Shown here one piece after another: positions 26,036 through 35,879 of a DNA stretch of 64,000 bases. This DNA is from Euclidia mi (taxonomy: Eukaryota > Arthropoda > Insecta > Lepidoptera > Erebidae), in NCBI GenBank assembly GCA_944739405.2, contig OX123186.2, forward strand, positions 37,681,551 through 37,745,550, in the 5' to 3' direction. Position numbers and translations under genes: made by a program. How positions within the stretch are numbered: the first letter of the stretch is position 1; each line of letters opens with the position of its first letter. The notes under the pieces were generated by a model, which saw nothing but the letters and a program-made list of their open reading frames with translations, had not been told where the DNA came from and did not search any database.

Positions 26036-27030
26036 ATGTGCGCTCGTGTACCGTGGCACTTGTCCGCGGAAGCGACGGAACACCATTCTCTTCGGCCAAA
26101 AGTCCTCCTTCATGATAGCATGCAGATAGCACGTCGGTACCCGCACCACAAACGCCTTAAAGTTGACATTGCGTCGCGACTCCAACAGCTGCACTCTCGG
26201 CATGTACTTCTACTTTTGGCGCACGTACTTCGCGATGTCCTCCGCCTTAGTGTTGTAGTACAGGCGAGAGACATAGACGGGTGTGTACGGTGCGGCAGCG
26301 CGTAGATTTGCACCAGACTCCACAGGAGCCATACCGCAGCAGTTCTTGTTGGTTTTCTGACGATGCTTCCTCCTCTGCACCGTCATAAAACCATCATCTC
26401 CGTCCTCGTCGCGGTTCTTTGCCGTCTCTGGCATGGACTTCAGCGTGGAAGCAACGGGGGTGCTCGCAGTGACCTGCTGAGCCTCTATTCGCTTACTCTA
26501 GTCACAACATTCCACGGCGACAAAACTGCTGACGCGAAACTTGCGACCGATGTGTCGACGCATGCACCTCGGCGCGTGTTGACGTTACTACGCGCCGGTG
26601 ACCCAGTTAAATTGACAACCTTCTGTAGGTCGTCCACCTCCGTGCGCAAGAGTGCAACGGTGTCTTGGGATGCCTGTAGCTTCTTGTGTACATCCGCTAA
26701 ACTTGCCTTCAGAAACACAATGTCCTTCAAAAGGCTTGTGACATCGACGTAGTCGAAAGTGACGGGAGGCAACTTGTTCAAGTCCCTCGCCACAAACGTT
26801 GGCACGTCGTCAGGATCGGTCTCCTGCAAACTTTTCTTTGTCCCGTCACGTCTGCGGGACACCATCTGGTCGCATTTGTTTAGCGACCTGTACAGAAGCA
26901 GCTTGGCAGCCGCTATGTCCTCCTGGCTGAAGTTGCTTGGACAGATCTGGATAGCCTACACCTCGTCCATGACATCCAGCTTCTGCTGCAGGAACGCCAG
27001 CAGCTCGTTCGCCGCAAGTTTGTCACTCAT
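26036..27030 (-). pseudogene. Broken ORF1-like repeat protein, coiled-coil and FWPK motif
   Basis: The minus-strand frame opens at ATG 27030 (MSDKLAANELLAFLQQKLDV), meets TAG at 26956-26958, and continues open as MVSRRRDGTKKSLQ ... DDVPTFVARDLNKLPP with a heptad-rich coiled-coil-like middle (LLKDIVFLKASLADVHKKLQ). A frame change near 26480 leads to YTPVYVSRLYYNTKAEDIAK, another stop near 26205, and a tail with FVVRVP and EDFWPKRMVFRRFRG. I know this architecture as a multicopy protein in moth genomes, probably the ORF1 or gag-like part of a retroelement, but I cannot name the family. At least two stops and one frameshift make it dead. Confidence 0.65.
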
Positions 27031-27531
27031 GGTGATAAAAATTGCGAGCGTCGGCTTGCGCCTCGCTAAACAATAAAATTAAATATATTTATGCGTTACA
27101 CGTCCACCTTAGAGCGTGGTCGGCGAAACCGGGACAAGTGATTAGGCATGCAATTTTAATCAAATTGCCCATGTGACATGGGCCGTATACAGGCCGGTCA
27201 CTATTCATAGGGACCAGACTTCTCAAGTTGCCCGTAACATAAACACTGACATCGTAAAACAACATTTATCTCTGTCTATCTCTTCCGACGTTTGCATTCA
27301 TACACTTTTTGGCAATATTTTTGTTTCACATTATCTACACCATCTTTGCGACATAAACTCATAGCTACTCTATATTTTTCACACTATGCGTCACACGCAC
27401 TCATTTCTCATTTAGTACATATCCAATCTCTTTGTTTAGTACCTACTCCGTACCTACTCCTTATTCTTTTTTTGAAGTTTCTATCATTTTTATAAGCAAA
27501 ACAAGAAAAAAAACATAATAATTTTATACTT

Positions 27532-27876
27532 AGTTATGCAGCCCCCACATACCGTTCGCACGGTTCGCACCATAACAGTTCCATGAAGGCGAACAAACAC
27601 TAATATTAAGTTTTATGGTTATTGTTTTGGTCATCATTAAATTTATTGTAATTAATCAATTAGCAGACGATACCCAGTAACAGTAGCCATGTCTCCATGT
27701 CAGAGGTGGTCCCATGCTTGGTACCCCTCTTCCCCACCTTAGCTTGTAAGCCTTTTATAAACGATGTATCTTGTCATGTTATTCATTCTCATTGTACTGC
27801 TCACGCTGAGCACATAACTTGTAAACTTAAAAATAAAGTTTTTAAAAAGTTATTTTCACGCCATTTATATTTGACT
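27532..27876 (+). repeat. 5' LTR
   Basis: It starts AGTTATGCAG and ends TTTGACT, the AGTTA-type start seen in errantiviruses. A TATAAA box-like site is at 27757-27762 and an AATAAA at 27832-27837. The final T is shared with the primer-binding site. Confidence 0.92.
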
Positions 27877-27890
27877 GGCGCAGTCGGGGC
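27876..27890 (+). promoter_or_regulatory. Primer-binding site, tRNA-Ser type
   Basis: TGGCGCAGTCGGGG directly follows the LTR. TGGCGCAGTCG is complementary to the 3' end of an insect serine tRNA with acceptor GCAGUCG, as used by 17.6- and 297-type elements. Confidence 0.8.
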
Positions 27891-28103
27891 GGATTTCGCA
27901 AGCAAAGTAAATCGCGTTCGGTACACAAATCGGTACTTACGGGCGTCGTCATTTACCAGCGGATCCGAAAAGAACTTACAAATTTGTCAACTACGGCGAG
28001 CAACGGCAGCACTTCGAGAATCGGCATGGCAACGGGCAGTTTAATGTGAGTAGACCCTTTATTCGCACTGTTCCTTTCCCGTGTCTATCCTTAGCGTTTA
28101 ATT

Positions 28104-28330
28104 GGACTGAACATCGCTAGTTAACGCATTCTATCGTGTTATTAGACAAAAATCGCTAAAACACGTATAGTTAAGTTTAGGTTTAGAACGGTATTACTGG
28201 ACAAGCATCGCCGGTATACTCGTTATTTAGGTTTAGAACGGTATTACTGGACAAGCATCGCCGGTATACTCGTTATTTAGGTTTAGAACGGTGTTACTGG
28301 ACAAACATCGCCGGTACACTCGTTACTTAG
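28104..28330 (+). repeat. Tandem 50-bp repeats in the errantivirus leader
   Basis: Three head-to-tail copies of a 50-bp unit start at 28181, 28231 and 28281; the first two are identical and the third has a few changes. Each contains GGACAAGCATCGCCGGTA or a variant. Two degenerate cores precede them (28104-28120 and 28144-28160). They lie between the primer site and gag, where gypsy of Drosophila carries its insulator array. Confidence 0.85.
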
Positions 28331-28397
28331 TTAAGTTTCGCGAAATATTCGACAAACGTTATTTATTTGCCTTAATTGTTATATTTAAATTGTTAAA

Positions 28398-29600
28398 ATG
28401 AATCAAATTCAGCTTATCCCTAAGGAAATCCAGAGCATCATCCCACGTTTTGATGGAGATGAAAAACTTTTAAATTTATTTATTTCTAAGTGTGAATATG
28501 TCATTAGAAATTTTAGAGGGGACAATAACCCAGCTCAACAGACTTACGTATTCCACTGCATTACAAGCAAATTAGTAGGCAAAGCCTCTGTATTAATAAG
28601 TGAACGAGAAAATATTAATACTTGGGAAGGCTTAAAAGAGCTTTTTGTACAACATTTTGGCGATCCTAGATCGGAAGCGTGCATTGCTATCGAGTTAGAG
28701 AGCATTAGAATCAAACACGGCGAATCATACATTGACTTTTGCCATCGTATCCAAAATACTAGGAGTTCGCTTATGTCAAAGGTAAATTTATTAACTGATG
28801 AAGGTACCAAAGCAGCTAAAATGATAATTTACAATAACACAGCGTTAAACGTTTTTCTTTACAATTTACCTGAGGAAATGATTAGGTTTGTTAGATTAAA
28901 TAGATGTACGACTCTCGAGTCGGCCCTTAGTGTCGTTATGGAAGAAGTAAACTTCTTAACACAATATAACTCTAAAAATAAAACTAAGTTGAATACAGGG
29001 CATAGTAGTAGTAATCAAGCAAATCATTTTAAGTCTAACCCTGTAACGCCAAATCAATTTAAATTTGGTATACCTCAAAATCAGCCATTTAGAAATAACT
29101 TCCAGAATAACCCGCAGAGGTATAACACACCTCAGAACCCAATGCCTAGATTTAATAATAATCCAGTGCCTAAGTTTAATAATAATAACCAACAAGGTTT
29201 TGCATCACATAGACCTCAATTTAGGATAGGTAATAATCAACCTCAACAATTCCCTAGAGCTCTGAACAATTACAAGCAATCAGGTTTCTTTAAAACCAAT
29301 CCGAATCAGCAGTTTCGTTTCGGCATACCTAACCAAATGCCACCGAAACAGAATACGGACGTTTCAATGAGAACGGCTCGTAACAATATGCTGTGCGAGT
29401 CCGACAACTCGCTTAATACGCAGTTCAATAATTCATACTCAGACAATTTTAGTAGCGAAGGTGAATCGTTTCCACCTTATTACCCAAACGAGCAGTATTA
29501 TGTTAACGAATCTACAGATAGTCAGGATTTGCCCTCTACCCCTTACGAAAATAATGTAAATTTTCCTATAGTAGCCTCGCAGACACATCGACCGAAGTAA
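28398..29600 (+). CDS. gag: Errantivirus Gag
   Basis: A 400-residue protein starts at the ATG 28398, the first good ATG after the leader. The N-terminal 200 residues are the capsid-like part (LVGKASVLISER, WEGLKELFVQHFGDP). The C-terminal half is rich in N, P, Q and F with repeated FKFGIP and RFNNN-like words. No CCHC zinc knuckle is present, as is usual in errantiviruses, so nucleic-acid binding probably relies on the basic, low-complexity tail. Gag forms the particle. Its end overlaps the pol frame, with the -1 shift site inside the last codons. No stops or frameshifts interrupt it. Confidence 0.9.
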   Translation: MNQIQLIPKEIQSIIPRFDGDEKLLNLFISKCEYVIRNFRGDNNPAQQTYVFHCITSKLVGKASVLISERENINTWEGLKELFVQHFGDPRSEACIAIELESIRIKHGESYIDFCHRIQNTRSSLMSKVNLLTDEGTKAAKMIIYNNTALNVFLYNLPEEMIRFVRLNRCTTLESALSVVMEEVNFLTQYNSKNKTKLNTGHSSSNQANHFKSNPVTPNQFKFGIPQNQPFRNNFQNNPQRYNTPQNPMPRFNNNPVPKFNNNNQQGFASHRPQFRIGNNQPQQFPRALNNYKQSGFFKTNPNQQFRFGIPNQMPPKQNTDVSMRTARNNMLCESDNSLNTQFNNSYSDNFSSEGESFPPYYPNEQYYVNESTDSQDLPSTPYENNVNFPIVASQTHRPK

Positions 29601-32600
29601 TTCAAATTAATTACTCAGGTGTACTGAGACTACCGCATATTGAAATACCGGAGATAGGATCTATTTTTATGATAGACACCGGTAGTACGCGCTCATTTAT
29701 TAGCCCTGAAAAGGTAGAACAGCTTTATTCGTATTATAAGCAGATAGAACCCTTCGAGGTTATAAGTACGCATGGGCGTAGTATACATAATGAAGTTGTA
29801 CGCATACCATTGCCCGACATATTCCGAACGGACCTATGTCATAAGTTTTATGTATATAAAGTAGCACCACAGTATGATGGTTTGATAGGTTCTGACTTAT
29901 TGAAACAGTTAGGAGCTAACGTCGATATGCAGACCCAAATATTGAAAACCCGTTACACAAATATACCAATATTATATAATCCATTTTATGAAATTAAAGT
30001 ACCTCCTAGATCGGAGACTCGCGTTAGAGTACCAACCGTGTTAGAAAACGGCGAAGGTATACTTCATTTTACAGAATTTACCCCAGGTCTTCGTATGCCA
30101 GATGCTTTAGTTAGATGTATCGATTCTTTTGCGGAAACGGTTATACAAAACGTGACTGACAAAGAAGCTATTATTTCATTCAATAAGCCTTTAGAAATTT
30201 TTCCATATGATAGTAAACTTTGCCACGTAAACACGACAAGTTGCAACGATAATTATAACTTGGACGAACTGTTACAACAAAATTTATCTAAGTTAAGGTT
30301 AGGTCATTTGAACCCAGAGGAAAAAGCGTGTATTTCCAATCTCTGTTTCGAATATAGAGACATATTTTATTGTGATCAATTACCATTATCTTTTTCAAAT
30401 ACAGTAAAGCATAAGATTAGGACAACCAATGAGGATCCTATTTATATTCGCCCATATCGGCATTCCCCTAGTGAAAATCATGAAATTCAGAAACAAGTAG
30501 AAAGTTTATTAAAAAATGACGTAATTAAGGAATCTCACTCCCCGTGGAGTGCCCCGGTTCATTTAGTACCTAAGAAAATAGACGCCTCAGGCGAACAAAA
30601 GTATCGCATGGTGATCGACTATAGGCGCTTGAACGAAGTAACCATAGACGATAAATATCCTTTACCAAATATTACTGATCTTTTCGATAGATTAGGTAAT
30701 GCAAGCTATTTTACCACAATTGATTTAGCATCAGGTTACCATCAAATACAGATAGAAAAAGAGGATCAACCGAAAACAGCGTTTACTACACAGTCAGGTC
30801 ACTACGAATTTAAGCGTATGCCATTCGGTTTGAAAACGGCACCCGCTACGTTTCAACGCGCAATGGACAATGTACTTAGAGGCCTCCAAGGCATACATTG
30901 TCTTATTTATTTAGATGATATTATCTGTTATTCGTCGAGTTTACCTCAACATATAGAAAAATTAAGAAAAATATTTGATAGACTTAGAGAAACTAATCTT
31001 AAAGTTACACTAGATAAATGTGAGTTTTTAAGAAAAGAGGTCTTATATTTAGGACACTCAATATCGAAAGATGGCTTACAGCCGAATAATGACAAGATTA
31101 AAGCAGTCTTAAAGTTTCCTTTACCTAAAACGCCCACGGAAATTAAGAGCTTTTTAGGACTAGTAGGTTATTATCGCAAATTTATCAAAGATTTCTCAAA
31201 AATAACTCAGCCATTAACTAGTTGTTTAAAGAAAGGTACAAAAATTGTAATGTCAAAAGAATATGTTGAAGCTTTCGAAAAATGTAAGGAGCTATTAACT
31301 AACGCCCCTTTACTTCAGTTTCCTGATTTTTCCAAGCCTTTTCTACTGACCACAGACGCTTCAAACTTTGCGCTTGGTGCAGTATTATCACAGGGTCCTG
31401 TAGGCAGCGACCGACCTATAGCATATGCAAGTAGGACATTAAATGGTGCGGAAATTAAATATAGTACAATAGAAAAGGAGTTATTAGCTGTTGTATGGGC
31501 TTGTAAACATTTCAGGCCATACTTATACGGTAATAAGTTTACCATAGTCACCGATCATAGACCACTCGCGTGGTTACATTCGCTAAAAGAACCCGGTAGT
31601 AGGTTGACTAGATGGCGTTTAAGATTAGCGGAGTTTGATTACGAAATCAAGCATAAACCAGGTAAACAGAATTGCAACGCAGACGCACTTTCCCGTATAA
31701 AACTGAATATTTTAAACAACGACAACGAGTCGATGATAGTTAACGTAGATAAGAAATCCCCAAGTCCTATAGTAATCTCGTCAGATGAGGATACTCAAAG
31801 TATACCCTCTGTGAACCCAGATAGACCGCAATCCCCATATTCAATAATGTCATTAGATAGTAGGACAGCTACAGCCTCAGAAAAGCCTGAGTCTACAATA
31901 GCCACCGTACATTCGGAGGAAAATACCGACTCATCGGATATACCAATACTCCATGAGGCGATTGATACCAAACCAAACCAAATTTTAGTATTTACATGGC
32001 ATAAAAATGAAACTAGTGTCAAAAACCTTTCTAGGGATCGGCAAAAGGTTTTAGAAGTACATATGCCAATAGACAACTTAGACTTAATAAAGCAGTTTTT
32101 AAAGGAATATATACGACCTAAGATTAAGTACTATTTATACTTCGAGGATACACGTCACCGAGAACAATTTAGTAATGTAATCACGAATCTCTTTAAAAAG
32201 GATTCTATTCAGTTATATGAGTGTACTGAAAGAGTTGTGTATGTGGAAGATGAAAACGAGCAAAAGGAAATTGTTTTAAAATATCACGTAGGAAAAACAT
32301 GCCACCGCGGCATTAAGGAAACTATTGCACATCTTAAAAGAACATTTTATTGGAATAATTTAAGTCAAACCGTAGCTAGTATTATAAATTCATGTGATTT
32401 ATGCAAACAAATGAAGTATGATAGAAATCCGTTAAAACCGGAGTTGCAATTAACACAAACGCAGTCGAAACCGTTTGAAGAACTTTTTATAGATATATTC
32501 TTAATTGAAGGAACTTATTTTCTCACTATAATAGATGCATTTAGTAAACTCGGACAAGCGTTCGAAGTGTCAAGCAGGTCGACCCCTGAAATAATCCGAG

Positions 32601-33322
32601 CGTTAATTAAGTATTTTTCACTATACGGTGTACCAAGGAAAATTAGTTCGGACCCAGGTTCGGAATTCAATAATAGTTTGTTAAAGGAAATGCTTAGTTT
32701 TTACAAGATTGATTTACACATAGGTACTCCTCACAATCCTAACTCTATGGGTTTAGTAGAGCGCTTTCATTCTACAATATTAGAAATTTACAGGCTAGCT
32801 AAGTACGAAAGAAAGATCACAGACGCGGCATCCGTGATGACATACGCAGTTATGTCTTACAATCAATCGATTCATAGTTCAACGGGCCTTACACCCTTCG
32901 AAGTGGTATTCGGTCATACAGATTCTTCAAATGTTTTTGATGTCGATTATAACAAACAATACACACAGCAATTAGTTAGAGAACATGTTAAGCGCACTAA
33001 ATACTTATATGACTACTTATCTGAAAGAATGTTAGCATCTAAAGAGAAAATTAGAGAAAAGCGCGGCGGAGAAAAACAGTTTAAGATTAAGCCGGGCGAC
33101 AATGTGTTTATTAAAGGCGTCAACATTAGGCGTAGTAAGGACAAGCCACGTTATCAAAAGGCTGTAGTAACTAGTAGCCCCAATAGAAACACAGTTACAG
33201 TCCAGAAACAAAATCGGCTATCAAAGGTCCCACTTAAAGACATTAAGCGTCCTTCACAGGTACGTCCTGGTGGTAGTGACACTAACGACCCCCAGCCGGG
33301 CCCTTCAACTTCAAAGACTTGA
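29555..33322 (+). CDS. pol: Errantivirus Pol: protease, RT, RNase H, integrase
   Basis: The frame is -1 to gag, opens at 29555 and is intact for about 1250 residues; the first ATG in it is 29669. Counting from that ATG: protease DTGST at residues 3-7; reverse transcriptase with YRMVIDYRRLN near 311 and YLDD near 411; RNase H with TTDAS near 561 and TDHRPLAWL near 628. Integrase has an H-X5-H ... CDLC zinc-binding motif (872-912) and the acidic triad D near 942, D near 995 and E near 1030. All catalytic residues that I looked for are present. The C-terminus ends in a basic, proline-rich tail and overlaps the env frame. It is probably made as a Gag-Pol fusion. Confidence 0.93.
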   Translation, partial: CKFSYSSLADTSTEVIQINYSGVLRLPHIEIPEIGSIFMIDTGSTRSFISPEKVEQLYSYYKQIEPFEVISTHGRSIHNEVVRIPLPDIFRTDLCHKFYVYKVAPQYDGLIGSDLLKQLGANVDMQTQILKTRYTNIPILYNPFYEIKVPPRSETRVRVPTVLENGEGILHFTEFTPGLRMPDALVRCIDSFAETVIQNVTDKEAIISFNKPLEIFPYDSKLCHVNTTSCNDNYNLDELLQQNLSKLRLGHLNPEEKACISNLCFEYRDIFYCDQLPLSFSNTVKHKIRTTNEDPIYIRPYRHSPSENHEIQKQVESLLKNDVIKESHSPWSAPVHLVPKKIDASGEQKYRMVIDYRRLNEVTIDDKYPLPNITDLFDRLGNASYFTTIDLASGYHQIQIEKEDQPKTAFTTQSGHYEFKRMPFGLKTAPATFQRAMDNVLRGLQGIHCLIYLDDIICYSSSLPQHIEKLRKIFDRLRETNLKVTLDKCEFLRKEVLYLGHSISKDGLQPNNDKIKAVLKFPLPKTPTEIKSFLGLVGYYRKFIKDFSKITQPLTSCLKKGTKIVMSKEYVEAFEKCKELLTNAPLLQFPDFSKPFLLTTDASNFALGAVLSQGPVGSDRPIAYASRTLNGAEIKYSTIEKELLAVVWACKHFRPYLYGNKFTIVTDHRPLAWLHSLKEPGSRLTRWRLRLAEFDYEIKHKPGKQNCNADALSRIKLNILNNDNESMIVNVDKKSPSPIVISSDEDTQSIPSVNPDRPQSPYSIMSLDSRTATASEKPESTIATVHSEENTDSSDIPILHEAIDTKPNQILVFTWHKNETSVKNLSRDRQKVLEVHMPIDNLDLIKQFLKEYIRPKIKYYLYFEDTRHREQFSNVITNLFKKDSIQLYECTERVVYVEDENEQKEIVLKYHVGKTCHRGIKETIAHLKRTFYWNNLSQTVASIINSCDLCKQMKYDRNPLKPELQLTQTQSKPFEELFIDIFLIEGTYFLTIIDAFSKLGQAFEVSSRSTPEIIRALIKYFSLYGVPRKISSDPGSEFNNSLLKEMLSFYKIDLHIGTPHNPNSMGLVERFHSTILEIYRLAKYERKITDAASVMTYAVMSYNQSIHSSTGLTPFEVVFGHTDSSNVFDVDYNKQYTQQLVREHVKRTKYLYDYLSERMLASKEKIREKRGGEKQFKIKPGDNVFIKGVNIRRSKDKPRYQKAVVTSSPNRNTVTVQKQNRLSKVPLKDIKRPSQVRPGGSDTNDPQPGPSTSKT
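29558..29564 (+). promoter_or_regulatory. Candidate -1 ribosomal frameshift site
   Basis: The heptamer A AAT TTT is in the gag frame and fits the X XXY YYZ rule. The pol frame opens at 29555, just after a stop at 29552-29554, so a -1 slip here enters an open pol frame 12 codons before the gag stop. No pseudoknot was assessed. Confidence 0.6.
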
Positions 33323-35003
33323 GGAAAACCCAGGGATTCTCCCAGTGAAAGTAGGTCAAGCTAGTATTAGTTTTTATAATTGGAACATAGTTAAAATATT
33401 AGACTTAGAATTAGTTAGTAAATCTTTAGAGTATAACATAGGAAAATATAAGGAAATTATTAGTTACATGCATGATAGGTTAGAAAACATATATATTTTA
33501 GATGGTAATTTAATAGACGCCGACTTACAGACTCAATATATTATGAACACTACAATAGAAAGGTATTATCAGTTAATTCCGAATATTAGAATAAAAAGAG
33601 GTTTAGTTAACACTATTGGATCAATGATAAAAGCAATAACTGGTAATTTGGATAACGAAGATGCAATAAGGTATGATAAAACAATAAACAGTATACAATC
33701 GAAGCAACATGCACTCTTAAATAAAATGACATTAGTAACAGAAATAATTGGTTCATTTGTTAATTACACTAATCACTCAAGATATAACTTTATTATGTTA
33801 GAAAAATCTGTGTTAGAAATAGAAGCCTTTATGAATCAAACCCAGTTCCAAAGGAGTAAAAATTTAGTATTAAACACTTTTAATTTACTTAATCATAATT
33901 TTCAAATAATATTAACACAATTAGATGAAGTGGAAACCGCAGTAGCTTTCAGTAGGGTAAACGTCTTACACCAGTCGATATTAGACACAAATGAAATATT
34001 TTCTATTTTTAAAGACATAGAGAAAGTCGATAAATTGATTTTTCCTGTAACATTAGATAATCTTATTAACTTAGAACATTCTCTAGACATTAAAGCTTAT
34101 GTAAAGGGCAAACAAATAACTTTTATACTATCAGTACCAATAGTCCAATTAGATGTCTATAACTACTATATATTACATCCCTTTCCTATGTACAACCCTA
34201 AACTCAATAGAACGTTCCTTTTGACCCCTAAATATTCCTACATCCTTGCGAAAGGGTCGAAAGTATTACCACTGTCACAGCCCTGCAAAGAAATAGACGA
34301 AGGAAAGTACCTTTGTCATGAAACCAGCGTGTCATCCGGTCAGGAAGACAAATGCATAGCAGATCTGCTGAGCTACTCTACCAGAATCACATCGTGCCTT
34401 CCACTATCCGTCGAAACCTCCGATGTCAAGATAAAATCCATACAGTCAGACTCATGGATTGTATACACCGGCGCACATATATTCTTAACAGAACATTGTG
34501 AAAATGATATCACCCAACAAGATATCATGGGAACATATATCGTCACTCCTAACGATACATGCACTGTGAAGATTGGAACAATCAAGTTGAAAAGACGTCG
34601 ACTACAAACAACACAAATTGTCTTCAGAAGCACACCGTGTATACATCTACCCAGTATAACAACGCCAGCGGATTTCCTGCAAAGAAAATCTATCAGCCTC
34701 GATGAAATCGACATGGAAAATCTTCAGTTGCTGTCACACGTCCTGAAAAGTGAAAGTGAAGTGTTAAACAGTGAAAAGTCTATGAACATAGTGAATATGC
34801 ATAGCATCAGTGTAGGAACTCTAATAATTTACGTAATTTTAATAATTGTATTTCTTGTATTTGTGTATAAATATAGATCAAAATTACTCCGTAATTTTGA
34901 ACAAAATCACCCTTCTTCAAATGATGATTTTGATCTTATGGAGGGAGGAGTTATGCAGCCCCCACATACCGTTCGCACGGTTCGCACCATAACAGTTCCA
35001 TGA
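33270..35003 (+). CDS. env: Errantivirus Env (baculovirus F-like fusion protein)
   Basis: An uninterrupted frame overlaps the end of pol. Counting from 33270: a furin-type site RIKR at 107-110 is followed by the fusion-peptide-like GLVNTIGSMIKAITGNLD, a strongly conserved feature of errantivirus and baculovirus F proteins. Cysteines cluster at about 340-480. A transmembrane helix follows near 516-535, then a short cytoplasmic tail. Position 33270 is GTG and the first ATG is 33468, and no signal peptide is visible, so translation very probably starts in a spliced upstream exon, as in other errantiviruses. The last 17 codons lie inside the 3' LTR. Env would mediate membrane fusion if made. Confidence 0.85.
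   Translation: MVVTLTTPSRALQLQRLEENPGILPVKVGQASISFYNWNIVKILDLELVSKSLEYNIGKYKEIISYMHDRLENIYILDGNLIDADLQTQYIMNTTIERYYQLIPNIRIKRGLVNTIGSMIKAITGNLDNEDAIRYDKTINSIQSKQHALLNKMTLVTEIIGSFVNYTNHSRYNFIMLEKSVLEIEAFMNQTQFQRSKNLVLNTFNLLNHNFQIILTQLDEVETAVAFSRVNVLHQSILDTNEIFSIFKDIEKVDKLIFPVTLDNLINLEHSLDIKAYVKGKQITFILSVPIVQLDVYNYYILHPFPMYNPKLNRTFLLTPKYSYILAKGSKVLPLSQPCKEIDEGKYLCHETSVSSGQEDKCIADLLSYSTRITSCLPLSVETSDVKIKSIQSDSWIVYTGAHIFLTEHCENDITQQDIMGTYIVTPNDTCTVKIGTIKLKRRRLQTTQIVFRSTPCIHLPSITTPADFLQRKSISLDEIDMENLQLLSHVLKSESEVLNSEKSMNIVNMHSISVGTLIIYVILIIVFLVFVYKYRSKLLRNFEQNHPSSNDDFDLMEGGVMQPPHTVRTVRTITVP
34940..34948 (+). promoter_or_regulatory. Polypurine tract
   Basis: GGAGGGAGG directly precedes the 3' LTR and lies within the end of env. 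It would prime plus-strand DNA synthesis. Confidence 0.85.
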
Positions 35004-35293
35004 AGGCGAACAAACACTAATATTAAGTTTTATGGTTATTGTTTTGGTCATCATTAAATTTATTGTAATTAATCAATTAGCAGACGATACCCAGTAACAG
35101 TAGCCATGTCTCCATGTCAGAGGTGGTCCCATGCTTGGTACCCCTCTTCCCCACCTTAGCTTGTAAGCCTTTTATAAACGATGTATCTTGTCATGTTATT
35201 CATTCTCATTGTACTGCTCACGCTGAGCACATAACTTGTAAACTTAAAAATAAAGTTTTTAAAAAGTTATTTTCACGCCGTTTATATTTGACT
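34949..35293 (+). repeat. 3' LTR
   Basis: It is identical to the 5' LTR except for one A/G difference near the right end. It is followed by the target duplication ACTT. A short frame inside it is the env tail and not a separate gene. Confidence 0.92.
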
Positions 35294-35879
35294 ACTTATA
35301 CTTTTACACCAATGATAAGTCAAGTCATGCAGTCGTTTATGGTAAGCGTTTAACCAAACTCTCAAATTAAAAACGCTTATGTTTCGTCTATACAAAGGTT
35401 CCGCAGATTATTCACTAGTAGGTTTCTATATTGTTGTGGTACGCTTAAAACGACGGATAGGAGAGGATCTTGACCGTTTAAGTGGGATTCTGTGTTGATA
35501 CACTTCGCCGGGAGAGCGGGGCTTTAATTTTAAAGTTTAATATGGGCGCAACCACGAACCGAGGCCATCGCCACCTTATAATTATTCCACAGGGTATATG
35601 CGTGACAGAGAAAAGCTCTGTTTAAAAAACTACATGTTCGTTGTCTAGCCCGTTCATATTTTATCGTCACGTGCTAAATTTCGTTGTACCTACGTGTCAT
35701 AGACCAGCGCAATAAAACTAATTAATAATATTATATAATTGTACCTACACGCGGTGCCACGGCAATATAGATGTAAAGTTTGATACACTGTGGCTAAGCA
35801 TCTAAATTCCTCACTCGGCCGTAACCTAAAGCCATCCAAGTTTAAGCAGTTAGATGAAACTCAAACTCAAAATATTGAT

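Larger units (their letters stand above)
27532..35293 (+). mobile_element. Complete errantivirus (gypsy-group endogenous retrovirus)
   Basis: The 7762-bp element has two 345-bp LTRs, a tRNA-Ser-like primer site, gag, pol, env and a polypurine tract. It is flanked by ACTT on both sides (27528-27531 and 35294-35297). Removing it restores sequence collinear with copy B near 16560-16585. The LTRs differ at one position (27864 against 35281, A to G), so insertion was recent. Gene order and the baculovirus-F-like Env place it with lepidopteran env-bearing gypsy elements such as TED; that assignment is from memory of the family. Confidence 0.93.

Noticed and set aside
28181..28330. Leader repeats as a host satellite
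   Set aside because: They lie fully inside the errantivirus between primer site and gag, so they belong to the element.
33270..33272. GTG as the env start codon
   Set aside because: GTG initiation is not expected in an insect message; splicing from an upstream ATG is the known route for errantivirus env.
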